Below, piece by piece: positions 59,710-64,000 of a stretch of DNA of 64,000 bases. Position 1 is the stretch's first letter. Each line of letters begins with the position of its first letter. A model generated the notes under the pieces. It was not told the DNA's origin, searched no databases, and saw nothing but the letters and a program-made list of their open reading frames with translations. Source of the DNA: Clostridia bacterium. GTDB taxonomy: Bacteria; Bacillota; Clostridia; Christensenellales; UMGS416. The DNA lies in the NCBI GenBank assembly GCA_016938675.1, contig JAFGUF010000033.1:62001-126000 (forward strand). Direction: 5' to 3'. The position numbers and the translations under genes were made by a program.

Positions 59710-62532
59710 TTACTGATCCATACCACAGCATTTTTTGTATTTCTTGCCGCTTCCGCATGGACACGGGTCATTCCTGCCGACTTTCTTACCGCTTGCCCCG
59801 CCAACAGCTTTTTTTGTGTCAGAAGGGCCAAGCCTGATTCCCTGGTTTTCCTTCTCCATAGCCTCCGCCATAGCCTTTCTCTGGAGAATAGTTCCCACAA
59901 GGTTGGAGCGGAATATAGCCATTGCAGACTCTATTTTTATGTTGTGCACCAATGTGTCAAACATATCGCCTGTTTCAATCTTGTACTCTATCAAGGGGTT
60001 TCTTTGCCCATATGAGCGAAGGCCTATTCCCTGCTTAAGCTGCTCCGCTTCCTCCATATGGTTCTGCCAGTTGTAGTTTACAACAGTCAGCACCATGCTG
60101 CGCTCTGCCTCACGCATATTGAGTCCTTGTGATGATATATGGCTGTCCAGAGTGTTGTATATCTTCATTGCGCCATTATAGATAATGTCTTTCAGCTGCT
60201 CTCTGGTCATGTTTTCACGGTCACTTTTAGGAACAAGTATCCTGTACTCTTTTACAAAAATAGTCTTAAATACCTTTTCGTCCTTATTGGTTATCCACCA
60301 TCCTGCAGACAAGAAGAGATTGTTCGCGTCCACGAGCAGCTTGTCGAAGTCCCAGTCCTCAGGAAAATCGCTCTCTGCTGTTGCCTGCTCAACCATATCT
60401 GATACCAGATATTCGATCATTGATTTTATGTTATCACTGATATCATCCTGAACAAGCACTTCTCTTCTCTGTGAGTAGATAAGCTTTCTCTGTTCGTTTA
60501 TTATATCATCATACTGAAGGACATTTTTTCTGGCGGCGAAGCTATTGCTTTCTGCTGCCTTCTGTGCTCTCTCAATCGTTTTTGTTATAAATTTATGTTC
60601 GCCAAGATATCCGTCATCCTGCTCTATGCTCTGAAGCATGGCAACAAAATTCTCCCTGCCTTTTGTGTATAGCCTTATAAGCGGATCTTCTAATGCGATG
60701 TAGAATTTTGATGATCCCGGGTCACCCTGGCGTCCGCTTCTGCCTCGCAGCTGGTTGTCTATTCGCCTGGATTCATGCCTTTCCGATCCGATTACGCGCA
60801 GGCCGCCAAGCGCAACCACCTGCTCATGCTCATTGTCTGTAACGAGCTTATGCTTGGCTACTAAATCATTGTATTTCTGCCTGAGCTCAATAAGTCTTTC
60901 ATCGGTTAATTTTGTATGCCCTGCAGCAATTAATATCTCGTCATTTGTATAGTCCTGCATCATCAAATCTTTTGTCGCCATTACATCCGGGTCGCCGCCC
61001 AGCTTAATGTCGGTTCCGCGGCCGGCCATATTAGTGGCTATGGTTATTCTGCCCACTCTTCCTGCCTGAGATACTATTTCCGCTTCCCTTTCATGATTTT
61101 TTGCATTTAATACATTATGGTTTATCTTGCGTTTTTTAAGCATACCCGATAGCTTTTCACTGGCCTCAACAGAAGCCGTACCAACAAGCACCGGCTGGCC
61201 ATTTCGGTTACATTCTATTACATTTTCTATTATCGCCCTGAATTTCGCATCCTCGTTTGTATATATGGCATCGTCTTCATCTATTCTGATCATGGGCATA
61301 TTGGTGGGTACGACCACAACATCCATGCCATAGATTGCCTGGAACTCCTCTTCCTCCGTTTTTGCAGTACCTGTCATTCCTGATATCTTTTTATACATCC
61401 TGAAATAATTCTGCAATGTTATTGACGCGAGAGTTTTGGATTCGTCTTCTATGGTAACTCTTTCCTTTGCCTCAATTGCCTGATGCAGCCCGTCGGAAAA
61501 GCGTCGGCCTTCTCGCAATCTTCCTGTATTCTGGTCAACAATTATTACCCTGTTATCCTTTACAATGTAATCCTTGTCCCTGTGCATCAGCATATTGGCC
61601 CGCAGAGCCTGATTGATATGATGAGAAATAGCGATGTTTGCAGTATCGCTTAAGTTTTCGATATTAAAGAATTTCTCGGCCTTAATTATTCCCTCTTCAG
61701 ACAAAGCCACTGTGTTTGCCTTTTCATCCTTGTCAAAGTCCCCCTTGTATTTAGGGTCGTTTTCGTCGTATTCAACAAACCTGTCTGTCGGCGGCGCTTC
61801 CGGCCTCTCCTTGAGTGAACGCACAAATGAATCGGCAATTTTGTAAAGTTTCTGCTTGCCCTGTACACTTCCTGATATAATGAGCGGGCTTCTTGCCTCG
61901 TCTATCAAGATGGAGTCTATTTCGTCTATCATTACATATGTGAGCGAACGCTGCACAACGCCTTCCTTCAGTCGCTCCATGCTGTCTCGCAAGTAGTCAA
62001 ATCCGTACTCTGAGCTGATTCCGTAGGTAATATCTGCATTGTAGGCAGCCTGCTTTTCCTTCTTGGACTGCGCTCTTTCAATAAGCCCAACTGTAAGTCC
62101 CAAGTAATTATATATTTTGCCCATCCATTCGCTCTGGTGCTTTGCTAGGTATTCATTAACTGTTACCAGATGCACGCCTTCACCGGAAAGAGCGTTCAGA
62201 TACCCTGCCATAGTAGACATCAGGGTTTTTCCTTCGCCTGTTTTCAGTTCAGCTATTCGTCCCTGGTGCAGGACTATAGCTCCTAATATCTGCACATCAA
62301 AGGGCGTCTGTCCTATTGTCCTTGATGCCGCCACTTTAACTGCGGCAAAAGCTTCGCAGAGGATATCTTGCAGGGTTTCTCCTTCTTTCAGCCTCTTTTT
62401 AAACTGCTCTGTCAGCTCTCGCAGCTCATCTGCTGTGTAATCCTTATACTGCTTTTCTATTTCGTTGATTTTATAGACAAGCTTATAGAGTTTTTTTATT
62501 TCTTTTTCGTCTGATGATTTAAATATTCCCAT
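59710..62532 (-). CDS. secA: Preprotein translocase ATPase SecA
   Basis: SecA drives export of proteins through SecYEG. The 940-residue protein starts after AAAGGAAA. Motifs: QILGAIVLHQGRIAELKTGEGKT (Walker A near 100), VMIDEIDSILIDEARSPLIISG (Walker B, DEID), TNMAGRGTDIKLGGDP and RRIDNQLRGRSGRQGDPGSS. The C-terminus carries the zinc motif NDPCPCGSGKKYKKCCG, which binds SecB or membrane lipids. Length and order match a housekeeping SecA1. It is 23 bases below the nfeD-type gene. Confidence 0.98.
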   Translation of the reverse strand: MGIFKSSDEKEIKKLYKLVYKINEIEKQYKDYTADELRELTEQFKKRLKEGETLQDILCEAFAAVKVAASRTIGQTPFDVQILGAIVLHQGRIAELKTGEGKTLMSTMAGYLNALSGEGVHLVTVNEYLAKHQSEWMGKIYNYLGLTVGLIERAQSKKEKQAAYNADITYGISSEYGFDYLRDSMERLKEGVVQRSLTYVMIDEIDSILIDEARSPLIISGSVQGKQKLYKIADSFVRSLKERPEAPPTDRFVEYDENDPKYKGDFDKDEKANTVALSEEGIIKAEKFFNIENLSDTANIAISHHINQALRANMLMHRDKDYIVKDNRVIIVDQNTGRLREGRRFSDGLHQAIEAKERVTIEDESKTLASITLQNYFRMYKKISGMTGTAKTEEEEFQAIYGMDVVVVPTNMPMIRIDEDDAIYTNEDAKFRAIIENVIECNRNGQPVLVGTASVEASEKLSGMLKKRKINHNVLNAKNHEREAEIVSQAGRVGRITIATNMAGRGTDIKLGGDPDVMATKDLMMQDYTNDEILIAAGHTKLTDERLIELRQKYNDLVAKHKLVTDNEHEQVVALGGLRVIGSERHESRRIDNQLRGRSGRQGDPGSSKFYIALEDPLIRLYTKGRENFVAMLQSIEQDDGYLGEHKFITKTIERAQKAAESNSFAARKNVLQYDDIINEQRKLIYSQRREVLVQDDISDNIKSMIEYLVSDMVEQATAESDFPEDWDFDKLLVDANNLFLSAGWWITNKDEKVFKTIFVKEYRILVPKSDRENMTREQLKDIIYNGAMKIYNTLDSHISSQGLNMREAERSMVLTVVNYNWQNHMEEAEQLKQGIGLRSYGQRNPLIEYKIETGDMFDTLVHNIKIESAMAIFRSNLVGTILQRKAMAEAMEKENQGIRLGPSDTKKAVGGASGKKVGRNDPCPCGSGKKYKKCCGMDQ

Positions 62533-62555
62533 ATCAGTATTTCCTTTATCTTAGG

Positions 62556-63851
62556 TTATGTTCTTTGTTTTCTTACAATTACAGAGGAGCTTCTTTTGCC
62601 TGAAACTACAACCGGCACTCCTTTAGCGATAAAGCCCTCTTCGGACAATGCGTCCATCCTGTTTCCATCTACTTCAATTATGCCCGTGGGCCTGAGCTCT
62701 GTAACAGATATCGCCGCCGAGCCAATTATTTCATCCTTTACCTGGCTTATTATGTACCCTTCGGATACTGATTGTACATTCTTGTTGGCAATCCTGTCAA
62801 ACAGCTTAATCTTCCCAAATATCTTTATAAGTATTGGGATCAGCACAGCGCATGCTATCATAGCGAATCCCGCTCGCTTAGCAAACTCCTCAAATGAATT
62901 AGCAGAAAAGATAAGAGCGAGTGTGCACATAATGATGCCCGAAATGCCGAACACGCCAAAGCCCGGGACAAATATCTCAATTGTAAGAGCGATTATACCC
63001 AGTACAAATAGTCCGATTGCCCACCACTGGGCAGTTCCGGCTATCATTCCGCCGAAAAAATACATTACAAAGCAGACTATTGATATTATTCCCGCAACAC
63101 CAAAGCCTGCTGTGAAAATCTCAATTACCATAAATGCAAAGCCTATAGTAAAGAATATATCAAGTGCTGTAGTGCTTGTAATCGCTGAAGCTACCTTGTC
63201 TGATGTTGTATATGGGGCTATGCTGTATGTTTCGCCCAAATCAAAATACTCAATTACTTCTGATATATTTTCGCACAGCGCATCGCTGACACCTAGGTCA
63301 ACTGCCTGTCTTGCAGCCAGCGTCAGAAGCTCGCCTTCCTCACTGTAGTCTTCCACAACTATTCTTACGTCTGCCATTGCAAGTATTACATCCTCAGGCC
63401 TGCCTCTTTCTATTGCAGCGGTGCTAAGCATACCTTTCCATGCAGATAATATTTTTTCCGTATTAGGTATGGTTTCTGCTGCGCCGATATATGAGTTCGG
63501 AGACATAGCGATATTGTCGCATGATATTGCAATCAATACCCCTGCAGAGATTGCTTTATTGCTTACATATGCAGTTGTCTCAACGGGTGTGTTAAGCAGT
63601 ATATTTGATATGTCTCCTGCGGATGTAACGATTCCGCCCCATGTATCTATATCAATTATTGCAGGCTGATTGTTCTGACGTGCTATTTCCAGCTCTCTTT
63701 CAAGGTAGGAAACCATCGCACCGTTAACCTCGCCATGAAGCTTTATTACATAAACATCTGCGTCCTTTTCTGCACCGGAAATGCTAAGTATGCTTCCCAA
63801 AAGATATAGCAGAAAGCTCGCAGCAATTATTGTTCTTCTTAAAATTTTCAT
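62556..63851 (-). CDS. NfeD-type membrane protein with ClpP-like serine protease domain
   Basis: 431 residues from ATG 63851. Signal segment (about 5-25), an extracytoplasmic ClpP-class domain (about 30-205) with IDIDTWGGIVTSAGDISNIL and SNKAISAGVLIAISCDNIAM, where the Ser of ISAG is the expected nucleophile, then four membrane segments (about 225-335) and a C-terminal OB-fold NfeD domain (about 355-431: GSAAISVTELRPTGIIEVDG). Long NfeD proteins act with SPFH/stomatin partners. No ribosome site: the extended -10 lies 7 bases above the ATG, which predicts a leaderless mRNA. It is the first gene of the long secA run. Confidence 0.9.
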   Translation of the reverse strand: MKILRRTIIAASFLLYLLGSILSISGAEKDADVYVIKLHGEVNGAMVSYLERELEIARQNNQPAIIDIDTWGGIVTSAGDISNILLNTPVETTAYVSNKAISAGVLIAISCDNIAMSPNSYIGAAETIPNTEKILSAWKGMLSTAAIERGRPEDVILAMADVRIVVEDYSEEGELLTLAARQAVDLGVSDALCENISEVIEYFDLGETYSIAPYTTSDKVASAITSTTALDIFFTIGFAFMVIEIFTAGFGVAGIISIVCFVMYFFGGMIAGTAQWWAIGLFVLGIIALTIEIFVPGFGVFGISGIIMCTLALIFSANSFEEFAKRAGFAMIACAVLIPILIKIFGKIKLFDRIANKNVQSVSEGYIISQVKDEIIGSAAISVTELRPTGIIEVDGNRMDALSEEGFIAKGVPVVVSGKRSSSVIVRKQRT

Positions 63852-63858
63852 AATATAC

Positions 63859-63867
63859 ATTATATCA
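63859..63867 (-). promoter_or_regulatory. Extended -10 of nfeD-secA, predicted leaderless start
   Basis: Minus strand TGATATAAT; seven bases separate it from the ATG at 63851-63849. An in-frame ATG further up lies inside the promoter itself. Confidence 0.6.
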
Positions 63868-63920
63868 TACATCCATGCAATTCAAAACAGCTTTGGTCAA
63901 GGTTATTGTATAAAACAGAT

Positions 63921-63952
63921 AAAAAAGATGACACTTCAGCAAATGCCATCTT
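63921..63952 (-). terminator. Terminator of the gene entering from the right edge
   Basis: AAGATGACA and TGCCATCTT pair with one mismatch around a 10-base loop; on the minus strand TTTTTT follows. Confidence 0.7.
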
Positions 63953-63963
63953 AATCATTATTT

Positions 63964-64000
63964 TTATAGATTCAGGTTATATGTATCAGTTGTCAAGAAG
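63964..64000 (-). CDS. C-terminal end of a gene continuing beyond the window
   Basis: On the minus strand one frame reads FLTTDTYNLNL then TAA at 63964-63966; another frame ends LLDN at a TGA. The terminator just below supports a gene ending here, but which frame is used cannot be decided from 37 bases. Confidence 0.35.
   Translation of the reverse strand, partial: FLTTDTYNLNL

Noticed and set aside
62596-63348. Plus-strand open frame of 250 codons
   Set aside because: Antisense shadow of the NfeD-type gene with low-complexity Ile/Pro/Ser translation.

Overview
The window reads as chromosome of an anaerobic, low-GC Gram-positive bacterium, most likely a member of the Clostridia. Supporting signs are the oxygen-sensitive class III ribonucleotide reductase NrdD, FAD-dependent thymidylate synthase ThyX, Mini-RNase III, a Lit-type lipoprotein transacylase homologue, DUF975 and DUF5058 membrane proteins, many short lipoproteins and strong AGGAGG-type ribosome binding sites. 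I cannot name the species. There is no rRNA operon, CRISPR array, prophage or intact insertion sequence. There is one tRNA (Pro, GGG), a decayed IS21-type istB relic and a truncated XRE-regulator relic.

Layout. 1-9.4 kb: a partial lipoprotein, the ddl-murF peptidoglycan pair, two small AT-rich accessory genes, a YgjV-acetyltransferase fusion, the pseudouridine catabolism pair psuK-psuG, a lipoprotein and an unknown membrane protein. 9.5-17.8 kb: an AT-rich stretch of surface or secreted proteins of unknown role, an orphan type IV pilin-like protein, relics of mobile DNA beside tRNA-Pro, and an L,D-transpeptidase with a membrane-anchored partner. 18-22 kb: a two-gene unit of a lipoprotein phosphodiester glycosidase (NAGPA domain) and a surface-anchored PIG-L deacetylase. 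22-32.3 kb: nrdD with a candidate tandem NrdR operator, MscS, a GT2 transferase, an anchored cyclophilin, an RsuA-type pseudouridine synthase, an LCP protein, an SPFH protein, DUF975 and a secreted unknown. 32.4-38.5 kb: a probable operon DUF1638-DUF3810-CARDB-like protein-DUF2461-transketolase, with an inverted repeat over its promoter. 38.5-41.5 kb: DUF5058, a partner membrane protein and an M20 peptidase. 41.5-47 kb: gyrB-gyrA-hisC. 47.4-54 kb: a BMP-like lipoprotein, a TetR-membrane protein unit, and mgtC-phosphoesterase-(ParB+BMP-like protein). 54.1-63.9 kb: a tightly packed minus-strand run nfeD-secA-prfB-lit-tsaD-mrnC-thyX-rlmB-yacP-(60-residue eight-Cys protein), closed by a terminator.

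Working together. Much of the window serves the envelope: Ddl and MurF make the pentapeptide precursor, the L,D-transpeptidase and LCP protein act on the wall, and the glycosidase/deacetylase pair looks like extracellular glycan processing. Several unrelated exported proteins share Pro/Thr/Ser-rich linkers.

The most notable observations are: an mgtC gene whose conserved N-terminus can only be reached from an AUA codon placed 7 nt after a strong Shine-Dalgarno sequence; three genes whose ATG lies 6-7 nt below a -10 box (predicted leaderless mRNAs); frequent extended -10 promoters; the NrdR-like tandem boxes; the operator-like repeat at 38456-38490; an extracellular PIG-L enzyme; and a signal-less ParB-like/BMP-like fusion. 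All family assignments come from reading the translated sequence; no database search was run.
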